From NCBI GenBank assembly GCA_963277665.1, contig OY728143.1, positions 1,118,664,110 through 1,118,728,109 of the forward strand: DNA of 64,000 bases, in the 5' to 3' direction. Source of the DNA: Viscum album. Its lineage: Eukaryota; Streptophyta; Magnoliopsida; Santalales; Viscaceae. A program made the translations under genes and the position numbers. Below are positions 25,970 through 37,219 of this stretch, piece after piece (position 1 is the first letter of the stretch; each line of letters opens with the position of its first letter). The notes under the pieces are model-generated. The model saw only the letters and a program-made list of their open reading frames with translations, was not told the DNA's origin and did no database searches.

Positions 25970-26336
25970 ATAAATTATAACCTTGTACCATTTGTTTGGA
26001 GGTATCTAACACATCTATGATGACAATAAATTTGGACTCAAACCACTGAAAACAATCTATACCCAGGATGGTGTCTTAGGGTTCTATCATGATGAACCTA
26101 AGGTCCCATCTTATCCTCTCTCCACAAAGCAATAGAATAAAATATTAGTAGATGAATGATATATATATGTTTCCCATAGGAAACTCAAGACAAATAAATT
26201 GGGATAACACCTCAACAAGGGGATCTAGTTCTTGAAACAAGAATATAGAGATGAAGGAAGGACTCACACATGTTTTCCCTAACATAGAGTAAAGAGTATA
26301 AATAATAGAGATCATACCTATAAACAACTCATGCAC
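25970..26336 (-). pseudogene. pol: C aspartic protease remnant
   Basis: A 63-residue minus-strand frame (26145-26336) carries KTCVSPSFIS where the family has VDSGATHSFIS, so the catalytic Asp-Ser-Gly is lost. QELDPLVEVLSQ and FPMGN follow, for the VxTPMGxx strand. Beyond a stop, DTILGIDCFQWF at about 26060-26030 matches the FDVILGMDWLxxF landmark. This is enough to identify a retropepsin remnant directly downstream of the gag linker. Confidence 0.82.
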
Positions 26337-26429
26337 TACTAGGTCATGATCCTATATAACCTATTGATGTCCTTAAATCAGATTTACAGTTCACTAAGAC
26401 TTATGTGATCCACATGGTGGTGGAGGTGA

Positions 26430-27200
26430 AAGGATCTCATAACATCATCCACCACCCAAAGCTCCTCCTCTTGGAGCACCGACTCCTCCTCTTCCAGTTC
26501 GTCCTACCATGGGGCCTCGCTGCCCAATCATGGGAGAAAATTAATAACAACGATGAATTAAACATAGAGATACATCCCTTATTTTTCAAGGATCCTCATC
26601 ACATCTATTTGGGTATTCACATGCCATGTGACCTCCATTGTCACAAGCATAGCCTCGTCCCTGAACAGTCTTCATTGGACCTTTGCGATTTCCCTAACTA
26701 TATGTTCGAGCCTATCCTAAGAAGATCTCATATTCTGGGATCTGGTCGACTGTCTTCTAAAAGCTACTGCATATAAGTCAACACTATGATACCCACTTTC
26801 AGCTAAAGCTTTCTAAACTTCCTCTAATAGAAAACACTCTATTCCAATTTCCCACTCCAATAACATGTGATAAGTGAGAATTCAAAGGGGTGCCACACTA
26901 GCATGAATCTATCATTGGATTCTCTTCAAATACATTCATATATAGAAGTTTTCATCCTAGATCATTTCAAAGTTTTAATAGGTAAGGTATTTATACATCA
27001 CCACATACCCATCCACTTTCATCCCTCCCTAATGTAGCACAAGAATCTCATGGATTTGAACTGAGAACGAATAGGAGGGGTAGTACTTATCATGGAAAAA
27101 CATCTAAAATTAGGTCCAAAAGAGTGTAAAATCATGATGTATCTCTGTATCAATAAACCACCAGTTCATAGTAAATATGTTGAAAATTATTTATACCAGT
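26430..27200 (-). pseudogene. gag: C gag remnant (capsid, zinc knuckle, RG-rich linker)
   Basis: Minus-strand order is as follows. The capsid near 27150-26960 reads FHDKYYPSYSFSVQIHEILVL, then GGMKVDGYVVMYKYLTY, matching FxxKYYPxxxRxxKxxEFLxLxQGxMxVxEYxxxFxxLxRY. A zinc knuckle at 26655-26604 reads GYACDNGGHMACEYPNR (C-x2-C-x4-H-x4-C with the first Cys changed). An arginine/glycine-rich stretch at about 26525-26450 (RGPMVGRTGRGGVGAPRGG) follows. This is the normal layout of a plant Gypsy gag. The plus-strand frame 26405-26776 is its antisense shadow. Confidence 0.82.
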
Positions 27201-27810
27201 ACAACCTCCTGATAATATTGTTTTTAGATGATCCTGAAAACATGGTCCACTAACTATACCAATTTTCTACTACTTGGGTATCAGGATCATTGAAAAACCA
27301 CATTACCCACAAGAGCTGGAAATGGAGGAGTGAACTAATCCTATGTGCATCTTCATCCTACTTTGTGGGTATGGATATCTTATCAAAAGATGAGGTTATT
27401 ATACTTTTCCACCTGGTGGAATTATCTTAAGGGATGTACATTGAACAGAGGCCTAATCACCCATTAGATCATCATCATGCTTCAGAACCAGTATCATGAC
27501 TGTCTGTCATAATGGAGATATCATGAAAATTCAATGAAGATATACCACATTCATATGAACATATATATATAATATGGGGTGATGAATCAAAAGTTCATTC
27601 AAATAATTAATCCTATATTTAAAACCAATTTTTTGTCAATTCGATTTGAAGGTTGTCGAGGTCCTACCGAATGGATGTATTGGATGCTCGTAAAATCACT
27701 AGGTTCCAAGATCTAAGAGTCGTACTCAAGAAATAATGATACTATTTCCATTAATATCAATGAAATACTGATAAGGTGACTAAACCAAACACCGTCCCAT
27801 GAAATGAAAT

Positions 27811-27823
27811 ACTTAGATACTGG
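27811..27823 (-). other. C primer-binding site
   Basis: On the minus strand, CCAGTATCTAAGT directly follows the LTR end. It resembles the TGGTATCAGAGC complement of initiator methionine tRNA used by most plant LTR elements, with four or five mismatches. Confidence 0.5.
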
Positions 27824-28799
27824 TCATTCAGGACTCAACCCTAATTCGGGCTCGAGTGTCAACTACTCGAGGCCTACTTCAACAGGCCAGGGGGTGGAGA
27901 TAAGCACTAAAAGGCATATATTATAAAGATGACTTTCCATAATGTACCTATATGAACACCGAATCCATATTAATTCATATTTTTAGAGTAATAATAATTA
28001 TAAATAAAAAATGGATAGAATATAAACTAGCAATGAAAAAACTAAATGGTGTATAAGGGTACTACAATGAAAACTAATAAATAAAAGAAAAATTGCACGC
28101 CCAACCAGAAATATATACCATCCTGAGAAAATAGAAAATTAAAATTTCTAAGAGATACATGATCCAGATCTATTATATTTGAAAACCATATATAGTTTAA
28201 TTCACCATGTATCCTTAAGATACTCAGTAGTCAATACTGACTTGTCCGCTATTTGTAAATGCCAGAAAACGTGCGGGAAAATCCCATGTTACAGTATGTC
28301 TATAAAACCATATTGGATACCCTAGAAACCAAATTGGAACTAGTAAGAGACAAAATGGTAATCTTTAAAGTAAATAACAAGTATCTAAACCTAGTGAAAG
28401 AGGTAAACCACATCAAACCATAAGGAGATCAACACATCCAGTAGGTGGACTAACATCACGTCTCTTCCCCCCCATAAAAAGAGAGAGAAAAAAGATGTAA
28501 AAATGGATAAAGAGAGAGATATGTATATATATATTCTTAGTAAAATAATTATAAAAAATATATATATTGGATAACCATGTCACAGGACAACCTAGGAAAA
28601 TTTGTTACATCCATTCCAGAAGTCCACTATTAATGCCCAGCCACTCGAAAGTCTGCCCAGCAGAATAAATCCAATTCAAGACACACATCGACACTTTGAT
28701 GCATAGTGAAGTGGAAGAAATAACTAATTAAGGGAACCATAAACTATAATAATATTATGTTTACAGTATATAGATATCTATTGGATTCATTCTTTATCC

Positions 28800-29215
28800 C
28801 TATAGCAGGGTGACCCTCTGAGGGCGAAGGACATATGTGTTTTCTCCACCGGAGGGTACCACTCTGATGTTGATAGAGGACCCATAAATTTCCCAACAAG
28901 AAAGTGCTAATATTTTAGTAATGTAACCGTGACTAAACCATTTAAAGGGTATGTCTTTTGTAGCCATGGACCCATTACCTTCCAAGAATGAGGGTGCCGC
29001 ACAGATAGAAGATAGAGGGACCATGGCCTGCCTAGAAAGAGGGTGCCATTACGAGAGTCACTTGGGGACCCATGGAAATACAAGAAGTAGGGTTCCACAT
29101 GAATAGTAGATAGGGGAAATATTACAAAACCATTAGGAGGATTCCACTAAATGGGTAGGATGAGGACCCATGCCCTATCGCATAATGAGGGTTCCACTCT
29201 ATAAGCCTATGGTGG
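28800..29215. repeat. 48-bp tandem array in the C right LTR
   Basis: Units with the GAGGGTRCCACT-like anchor lie at about 28853, 28990, 29038, 29087, 29139 and 29189, close to multiples of 48 apart, each followed by GGGACCCATG variants. This matches the array at 20724-21190. Confidence 0.75.
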
Positions 29216-30819
29216 TCCGGTCTGATCACTTCCATCACCGATCATCACTTAAATAAGTTTCATTCATATTACATCTCACATAATATCACAAAATAAATTA
29301 CAAATGAAACCATAAAATTATACATGGAAATAAACCTAGGACATGATAATCACATGCCAAAATAGATGTCCAAATGGAGGATATAGGATAGATTGAAATT
29401 TCCACAAAAGGAACCAAGGGGTATATAGTGTGTGAGGGGACCAACAATGCATGTGGACCCACTCCATCACAATGAAATTTCACTAGAGGTAAATATATCA
29501 CAAACCATGTATAACTACACATTGTGTAGGGAATCTACACTACATTTCTAAGACACTTGGGCTCCATCATCTGCACCTTGGCCATGTTCATATAAATCGT
29601 TACACGAAATGCTCTTAGTCATGTCATCCCACATAGGGTCTTCCCCGTATGTTCCACCACATGGAATGTCCACCCAAAGGGGTGCACATGGAGTATAGGT
29701 TGGATACCAAACATTTCATACTAATCCCATTTACAAAACCCTTACTAGAATAGCCTAGGGGTTACACATATTGTGTTTTCTAAACTACAATGTGTGTAGT
29801 CTGAATTTTCACATGATCCTAGATCTGTTCTTCATGCTTCAAATCTAGTATCCAAACCTTCATATCCATCATCACATCCTCTAGAAAACAAAGTACTTCA
29901 CTGGTTTTCTTCATTTCCATCCATCATATGGATAAAAATACATTCTTTTTGAATCATCACATCCCACACACACTGCACATGTAACCCATTTTGCTCCTAC
30001 TTCAGTTCAGATTCTGATCAACACTTTGATCAACCACAACTCAAAATCACACATGATTTATTCATGATTCATTGTTTAATTAATTATATGTGGTTCCCCC
30101 ATCAATCAAGGTGTCTTATTAGGCTTCATACAACAATGAAATATTTATTCGTGTCCTCATAGCCCAATGGTGAATAAATCAATGAATTAGAGGGTGAAAT
30201 GCACCAAAAATATGGTTTAATAATCATTGGCAAAGTGTTCTTGTCCAATGATAACTATATCAATATCCATGGTGAGAAAAATAAATAATAAAATTATACT
30301 GCTACATAAACACATGTTAAGGTTCATTTGGCACAGAACAATGTTGAAGAATTGACCATTATTGATTAATTTATTCAGAAAGGGTGCAAACCATGAATTA
30401 TCTAGTCTTACATAGATATTGGGTAGTTTTTAATAAAATAATGTTCTCTCCAATGATTTTAAGGTTTCATTTCAGTCACTGTTATTTAGTATTCTTTGTT
30501 CTGGAGGCTTTGCATCGCCTGATTCGATTCCATAATGGATGGAGAGGAAAAACACCTTCAATTCTCCCAGGGGTTATGCTTCTAACCCTAGATAATTGAA
30601 ATACATTTGTATTTATTCGAACTATATAGATTAATTTAAATAAAATAAATAAATTTAATTACCTATTTTATGTAAATGAACCCGCCAATGGCCGTTATAT
30701 CCACATTCCCCATGATGACCTATTTTAGGTTGTGACTAGGGTAAACATCACATTACAATCTCAACTGGGGTATTATATTTCTAATCCATGATTTTGATTA
30801 AGTGTTATCCACTTTTAAT

Positions 30820-30862
30820 TTTATATATATATATATGTGTGTGTGTGCGTGTGCGTGTGTGT
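30820..30862. repeat. TA/TG microsatellite
   Basis: A run of TA dinucleotides changes into TG dinucleotides with two CG interruptions. The corresponding part of the left C LTR (about 22800-22840) lacks it, so it expanded after C inserted. Its antisense gives the THTHTH tail of a spurious minus-strand frame. Confidence 0.9.
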
Positions 30863-31009
30863 TTTAATATAAAATTTATCAAATATATTTGTAATATTAA
30901 TTCCTGGCACACGAGGGCACAAAATCATACTTTGTCTCAACAAATGGATCTGGAAATATATGTAAAAATATTTCAATGACTTACATGGAAAAAACTGATC
31001 CTTTCCACA

Positions 31010-33164
31010 AGTAATGACCACATTAGTCTCCAAATCCCTCATGATAACCTAGAAAATATTTTATATATATTAGGGTGAGAAAACATGTATACTCAGTAAA
31101 TTCATTCTCAATACCTTGTGCCAAATTGTGGAGGAGGCATATGAATGCTTCAGTTAAGAAACATTAGAATCAATTAGAACATATGTAGTTCAACTAATCC
31201 CCTTGAATCACCCACCCTCATTCTATGAATATCATAGATCATATTGTAAAAGAATATATGAGATCTATAATCAATGGAACCCAATAACCAGTTATGCAGT
31301 GGTTTTATAGTGTCTCTCCCCATTGTCAAATGCCTTGTTCTCAAATCCCTTCTATATCCACCAGTCACATAACAATGATGAGATTGATGTCGCATGAACA
31401 AAACCTCTACCTATCCCAACCTCTCAAAGGTTCCACCATCTCATCCTGGAATCTATAAAAATATATATCACATACCATTACCATAATCTCCTCAAAATCC
31501 ATTTGTATCAAATTGGTCAATAACTACATAACTAGTGTAGTAGGGTATCAGAAAAATAAATTACATAGACCGCATTCCCTCTTACTTACACACATGACTC
31601 CCAATAGTATATCACATCATACCACAACTAGGAACCAATAATAGAATAAAAATTATACTACTATGGAAGAGAGACTGGGGTATAGGGGGTAGTAAGTCAT
31701 CAACCCTTTCCAACCTAGATATTAGAAAAACAAAATGAATCCTAAAGTATTGAGCATCAATAATATTATCATGGTCAGTAGGGATGAATATGAAACCACA
31801 TAAAAAAATAAAATTCAGATAATATTCAAATATAGTATCATCCCTGGGGTTAATATTTAACAACCCCAAGTATGTCCCACATAACCACAACATCATATCC
31901 ACCCAACAAATCAAAACCACTTCTATGAATTCAATGAAAACGAGCCCATACATCTCACATAAAATAACAATTTAAATACACACAATTAACAATTTTTATA
32001 TATAAAACCAATTTTATAAATACCATTTTCCGACCATATTATGTTCATTATTCCATTCACATTCATTGTTTAATGAAAACCCATTATCAACAAAGATCAC
32101 AATCATTGTAATCCATTACAAGTAAATTTAAAGCATTTAAATTTCAATTAAATATCACTATTTTCAGTTACAATTTAATTAGATTCCATTAAATTGATTG
32201 TATAACTACCTAGGAACTAATAATTCACCCTCACAACATGCATGATATCCACTATACAAACTACCACACATCACTTACTGAAAACATGACTACAAAACAT
32301 ATATCACCCAATAACAACCACCAGAGGACATTCCAATATTATAATCCTAATGTTGATCTACTTCCCAAAACATATGGGATTAACACCAACAACCACCAAT
32401 ACCACATAAAAACCCCTCATATCAAATCAATACCATAAACAGAGGAGTTGTAAGCATAAAAAAATCATTAGTAAATTATATGCAAAAACACCACTTCCCA
32501 TAAATTATATTAAATAAATTTCATTATATTTGTTATGTTAATTCATAACATCACCAATGAAATTAAAATCATGTTATTTATAAATTAAACACATTAAAAA
32601 TAATAATTCTTGACTCCCCAACTATAATTAATGCTTAAAAATTTTATATGTAAGAATTAGGTAATGAAGAGATGATCACCCAGAAAAACCAGGAAAGAAT
32701 CACCCTAATCATCACTTTCCACATCAATACCAATCATAAAATCTCCATAAGTTCACTCATATATATCACCTACATAAACAAAAACATTAACTGGTGATGA
32801 ATGGGTAGAAAACTAAGAAAAAAGGGAAATGACACACCTTATATCTCTAATTACCGTTCTCCAAAAGTTGAGGTTCGATGTCAATAAGGGTCTGAAATGC
32901 CTCATGAAATCTCCCAAGGATCACCCAAGAGTAATGTGAATAAATATAAGAACTATAGAAATTTAATTTCCACTTAAAATTATAAAAAATATAGAAAATA
33001 TATAATCATTGTGAGAGGGCCTTGGAAAGGACTGAGGGGTTAGGGTTTTCTTAAAATATAAGGTGTAATGAGGTCTTCCACACCACAAAAAGCATAGTCA
33101 AATAATACCAATTGAAATAAAACTACATATATACCCTATATTCAATATTTTTTTTGGGATACCA
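31010..33164 (-). repeat. B left LTR, second fragment
   Basis: This aligns with 59431-61560. Paired landmarks: TTAGTCTCCAAATCCCTC (31023) with TCAGTCTCTAAATCCATC (59431); AGTAGGGTATC (31541) with AGTAGGGTATC (59947); GATCACCCAAGAGT (32920) with AATCACCCAAGAGT (61333). It ends at GGGATACCA (33156-33164), a degraded complement of the Gypsy TGTAACACCC start. Minus-strand frames such as 31612-31953 lie inside it and match nothing known. Confidence 0.78.
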
Positions 33165-35200
33165 TGAGGAGAATTAAGAACTATGTTTTAACAATGATAA
33201 AAATAATAAAGGAAACTGAATTGTCACTGTCGACACCAAGCCACAATCATGTAATCTACATCGAAAACTATGGCCTTCCCAAAACTGAAAATAATCCCAA
33301 GACCAAGACAATGAAACATCATAATGTATACACCATAAAGAGTATTCAAATAGAAGAATCTACATATATAAATATCCTAGACTCTTTGGAATATCTCATC
33401 CATTCACAACATAACCATACCATCCACAATGTAGAGAAAATCCCTATGAGACAATCATTACACGAAACTAAAATTTTAAAATGATCACAAACTCTTCCCT
33501 CCTCAAGCCTCATATAAGACTGTGTAATACCATTAAAAAACGAAAAAAATTTGATGGATAACATTAGATATTTATCAAATGATTCTAACTATTAAGAATA
33601 TAAATTAAAACCATAAGGAGACACAAAATTCCATTAAAGGAAAACATTTCCCTAATTGATACCTCTCAAAATATATAAATTCTAAAAAATAATAAATTTT
33701 ATAAATAATTTCCATTTCAAACATGATGTCCAAAAAATAACTCAATTTTTGAACAAATCTGAGTATTGAACACATATCTATGAATCATGTTCTCTTTTAT
33801 TCACCTCTGAATCACTAAGACATCGCATGACACCAAACAATATAATGATACACACATAAAAAATATCTTAATGACAAAAACTCTCAAACGGAAGCTCAAT
33901 GAAAGTTTCACCACCCTTGATATCCATCTCTCCCCAAACAATGATATGGGATTCATTATGAAGAATCCAATAAATCTAAGAAAAGTGGATGATATCTTGG
34001 ATCCTTTATAACCACATTTGAAATTCCATCTGTTGTTCTACCACATCATTAAGAATTAACACTCAAATGTCCAAAAAACCAAGGATATAGATTACTTACA
34101 TGACCAAAACTCTACTTCCCACAGTGAGGCAGAACCATTAGAAAAAATGGTCTCCAAAATTTAAGTCCAATGGGATCTTCCTTGTATGAAAATACGACTT
34201 CTGACAGTCCTATATCACCTCTATTCACTCACTATCCATATGAATCTTCTCAATTGTACTGTACACCATATAAGATCTATGAACTAAGGACTCCCTAACC
34301 TCGTTCCATAACAATAAGTAATGGAACATTCTTCCACACAATTTCTAAAATTGATCCTTACCAATGGATGTGTAATAGTAATTTTCATATGAAAACTCAA
34401 CCAAATGAACATTCATAACACTTTAACCAAAAAACCTCAAGATTAAATAATACACATTATTTTCTAGTGTTTGGATTCTTACTTAATTTACTTATTTATA
34501 TTCATTTTCTATGTATTTATAATGAACAATTGAAAAACAAAATCATTCTATAATGATATCCAAACTAATGAAGTAAAAATAGGGTCTAGATATAATATTA
34601 TAGTCTTTGGATCCCTATGACGTCTCACTAATAAATTGGCATACTACATTGGTATATAATCTATGAATCTTTACTCCCTGATAGCAAGTAAATTAGAATA
34701 ATACATCAATCATTCTATGGCAACCCATGAGGTATAACATCCCACCAGATACTAGAATATCATGGTAAAAAATGCATCATTATGTCATATAACTTCCACT
34801 TGGGGACATACAAATGATAAAAATATCATCCTAGAATGTGATTCTCTCCCTTCACCTGCTAACAAACCAAAAAATATAATATTAACACCATTACATTACA
34901 CTTTATCCTAGGATAACAAAATTAATTCATCAAGGAATGGTATATCTTGGATTTACATGAATAGACCCATGATAGTGAGCTATGAAACTCATAAAAAACC
35001 GACCAATAAATAAATATCCACAAAACAATCTCCCCTAGAACCACATATGATATTTTTCATCCTCAAAACATCCATCAGGAGCATCAATGTGATGAATATG
35101 GTCATGTATCACACCAACCACTAAGTCTCCCCACTAATAATTCTTGACTCACTATGATACGGTAGAAATAACTATAATTTGAGATAGATAACCCATTCTA
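33165..35200 (-). pseudogene. pol: B integrase remnant
   Basis: The diagnostic part is at about 34375-34115 on the minus strand. SIGKDQF.KLCGRMF, then WNEVRESLV, then STIEKIHMDSE, then CQKSYFHTRKIPLDLNFGDHFF match SIGMAPFEALYGRxC, WxEVGExxL, EKIxxIxxRL and AQSRQKSYADxRRRxLEFxVGDxVFL of Gypsy integrases almost position for position. The zinc-binding part (34400-35200) and the C-terminal end (33165-34100) are placed by order and composition only. The plus-strand frame 33164-33484 is an antisense shadow. Confidence 0.78.
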
Positions 35201-35319
35201 ATAACCTAATGCACAATTAAATTCATACATTATAACTCCTTCATAATCATATAGGCTACTATGGAATCTTGAAAAAAAACTCCCCAAGAATTCATACTTC
35301 TCCTATCCTGTAAGTCATT

Positions 35320-35600
35320 TTATTTCCATCGGGATTAAAATTATTCATAACAATAGTCGTTCAATAAATTAATCCACCTTCACAGTCACAAATCCATATC
35401 TAGTTGAGAGAAAATATACCTGATGTTCTTATTATCTATGATGACAATAGAACATTCACCAATAAGGAAATGTTTCCACAACATAGTGGTGAAAACCATT
35501 GCCTCTCTCTTTCGATAGTGGGTGGGATAGTTATGCTCATGGGGGAATAACAAAATTGAACCATAAGTGATAAATTATTTGTATCACATCATAATTATAC
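35320..35600 (-). pseudogene. pol: B RNase H remnant
   Basis: On the minus strand PHEHNYPTHYRKREAMVF, then TMLWKHFLIGECSIVIIDNK, then IRYIFSQLDMDL match HExNYPTHDLELAAVVF, ALKxWRHYLYGxxCxIxTDHK and LKYIFTQxDLNL. The acidic HDLEL residues are replaced, while an Asp equivalent to TDHK remains. The domain is nearly contiguous with few stops and is the strongest proof that B is a minus-strand Ty3/Gypsy element. Confidence 0.87.
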
Positions 35601-35609
35601 CCAAATTGA

Positions 35610-36800
35610 GGTGGAATGAATCCCAAAATCCATGAAAAATCACTCCTTTCCTAGGATATTGAAGCATGTGAGAAATAAGAAGCTTCTCTTTTAAGTAGTA
35701 TAATTTTGTATGATTCAAAGTTGTCCAGAAAAATCATGTTCATTTAATTATAGGGATTTCAACTGAGATAATATCTATGCCAAATTATATACAAAACATT
35801 AATAATATCCTTCATTTCTGGGGAAACTACAATCCTATTCTATATTTTAAGTGTCACATAATAAACTATTTAAATATCTATAACATTTAAACTTTAAATC
35901 CCTTTAAATACACCTCATATATAAGTATGTGAACCACCAATATACAAATAATTAACTTGTAAACATCCATAATGTTGATTATGAATCTGAATATGGAAAA
36001 TAGCTCAATATTTCACAACATTTTCCACCTCTAACACCAATGATATAATGATTTTATCGAGGAATACAAACATGAATATATATTAGATGTTGTGGAACAT
36101 ATAATTCACAAGTCACATGAGAATGGAAGGGGGTATTCATGAAAATGGATGGCATGACTATAAACTCAAAGTACCCATATCAATCCTAGAATGTTTTCTT
36201 CAGGATATCTTCCTACCTAATCCTCAAATGACGATATCAAGAATACAAATAAGTTTTCAAAAACTATATGTATCCAACTCAATAGGCCATAGAGGTTGTC
36301 ATCCATAAAATGGGGTAATGGTTTTCTATTGTTTCCTAACATAAACTACAATAGTATATACACAACCTCAGACAACCGTCAATCTTCTTTAACCTTCAAA
36401 TATTTATTCAATGAAATTTGAGTGACTGCATATTAAACATACATAATCAACAACTCTTCAATGCCCCATGCCCTAGAATCCTCATCAAGAATGAGATCAG
36501 GGGTTAAGAAACAATATTCCTTATTTATTATCCTAATAACTAATACATTCTAGATCCCTTATGGATGGGAGGGAACCTCTTGCCTCTTCACCAATATCAT
36601 TATTGATAATAAGATATCACCAAGAAACATATACTAAAAATCATCCCAACAAAAATCATCCCCATTATGTTAACCTAAATACCGAAACCACCAATGAGTG
36701 TTATCACCCATTATCTCACTAAAATGAAATAAACCCGATACATGGATTATACATGAATCATGATGAATGAAATCTCAAGAACTTTATCATAGCTCGACCT
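35610..36800 (-). pseudogene. pol: B reverse transcriptase remnant
   Basis: On the minus strand, GCLRLCIYYCSLC.ETIENHYPI at about 36400-36330 matches GSLRLCIDYRELNKVTIKNxYPL. A frame reading EENILG and HFHEYPLPF near 36220-36140 covers the EEDIPKTAF..YGHYEFLVMPF region. LIICILVVHILIY at about 35945-35905 stands for VVVFIDDILIY, with both catalytic aspartates lost. FESYKIILLKREA near 35700 matches the connection domain. Upstream of 36450 the coding sense fades, and the remnant is cut off near 36800 by element E. Confidence 0.82.
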
Positions 36801-36804
36801 CCTA

Positions 36805-37122
36805 TGTTGGGTCGAACCTCTGACAATTATCCATGTTAGGCTACTGAACCTATCCACTTTATGATACATAGGGAATTTACCATGGATCCATATAGTTAAC
36901 AATTAAAATGAAATAATTTTTCCTAATGACACTAGTTTAATTAATATTCATTTAAATATTTATATTAATTAAATTCACTATAATTTATCAGAATCACCAC
37001 ATTCAATAACAAGCACAATAAAGCATGATACATGTTAAACTCCTATGTATATAACCATAAAGTAGGATCACGACACATATAATGATAAAAACATTTAAGT
37101 TACTACATGGTATCATAGTGGC
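36805..37122 (+). mobile_element. Element E: short LTR plus primer-binding-site relic
   Basis: A candidate LTR of 303 bp runs from TGTTGGGTCG (36805) to TTACTACA (ending 37107), with canonical TG...CA ends. It is followed immediately by TGGTATCATAGTGGC (37108-37122), a close match to the initiator methionine tRNA site TGGTATCAGAGCC. That geometry is typical of Ty1/Copia or miniature (TRIM-like) elements. No second copy of this LTR was found in the window, and the downstream 100 bases up to A2 contain no coding trace. This is therefore a fragment. Confidence 0.45.
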
Positions 37123-37219
37123 ACTTAAATATTATATTCTAGTTGGCCTCCATTGCTGATGTTAGGTACTAGGTTCAATTGACATTATTTCCCAACCAAC
37201 CCATGTAGTCCCCATCAGT

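Larger units (their letters stand above)
19813..31009 (-). mobile_element. Element C: minus-strand Gypsy chromovirus inserted in the B LTR
   Basis: This is a structurally complete but dead LTR retrotransposon of 11.2 kb. It has two LTRs of about 3.14 and 3.19 kb, a primer-binding site next to the right LTR, and gag, protease, reverse transcriptase, RNase H, integrase and chromodomain in that order on the minus strand. AGTAT at 19808-19812 and AGTAA at 31010-31014 look like the 5-bp target duplication. The uninterrupted B LTR at 59115-61560 shows the empty site near 59420-59435. Coding is broken throughout. Confidence 0.85.
27824..31009 (-). repeat. C right LTR (5' LTR in element orientation)
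   Basis: This is the partner of 19813-22952. The inner boundary is placed at the primer-binding site. The outer boundary is at TTTCCACA (31002-31009), where similarity to the other C LTR stops and similarity to the B LTR begins. It contains its own 48-bp tandem array (28800-29215) and a microsatellite at 30820-30862. Confidence 0.85.

Noticed and set aside
26405..26776. 123-residue plus-strand frame
   Set aside because: It is the antisense of the C gag zinc knuckle and RG-rich linker, and its leucine and histidine runs are the complements of glycine/arginine codons.
31612..31953. 113-residue hydrophobic minus-strand frame, possibly a membrane protein
   Set aside because: It falls wholly within the B LTR and is not conserved as a frame in the partner LTR at 60000-60400. 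Hydrophobicity follows from AT-rich codons.
33164..33484. 106-residue plus-strand frame
   Set aside because: It overlaps, in antisense, the C-terminal integrase end of element B and begins at the LTR border. No motif is present.
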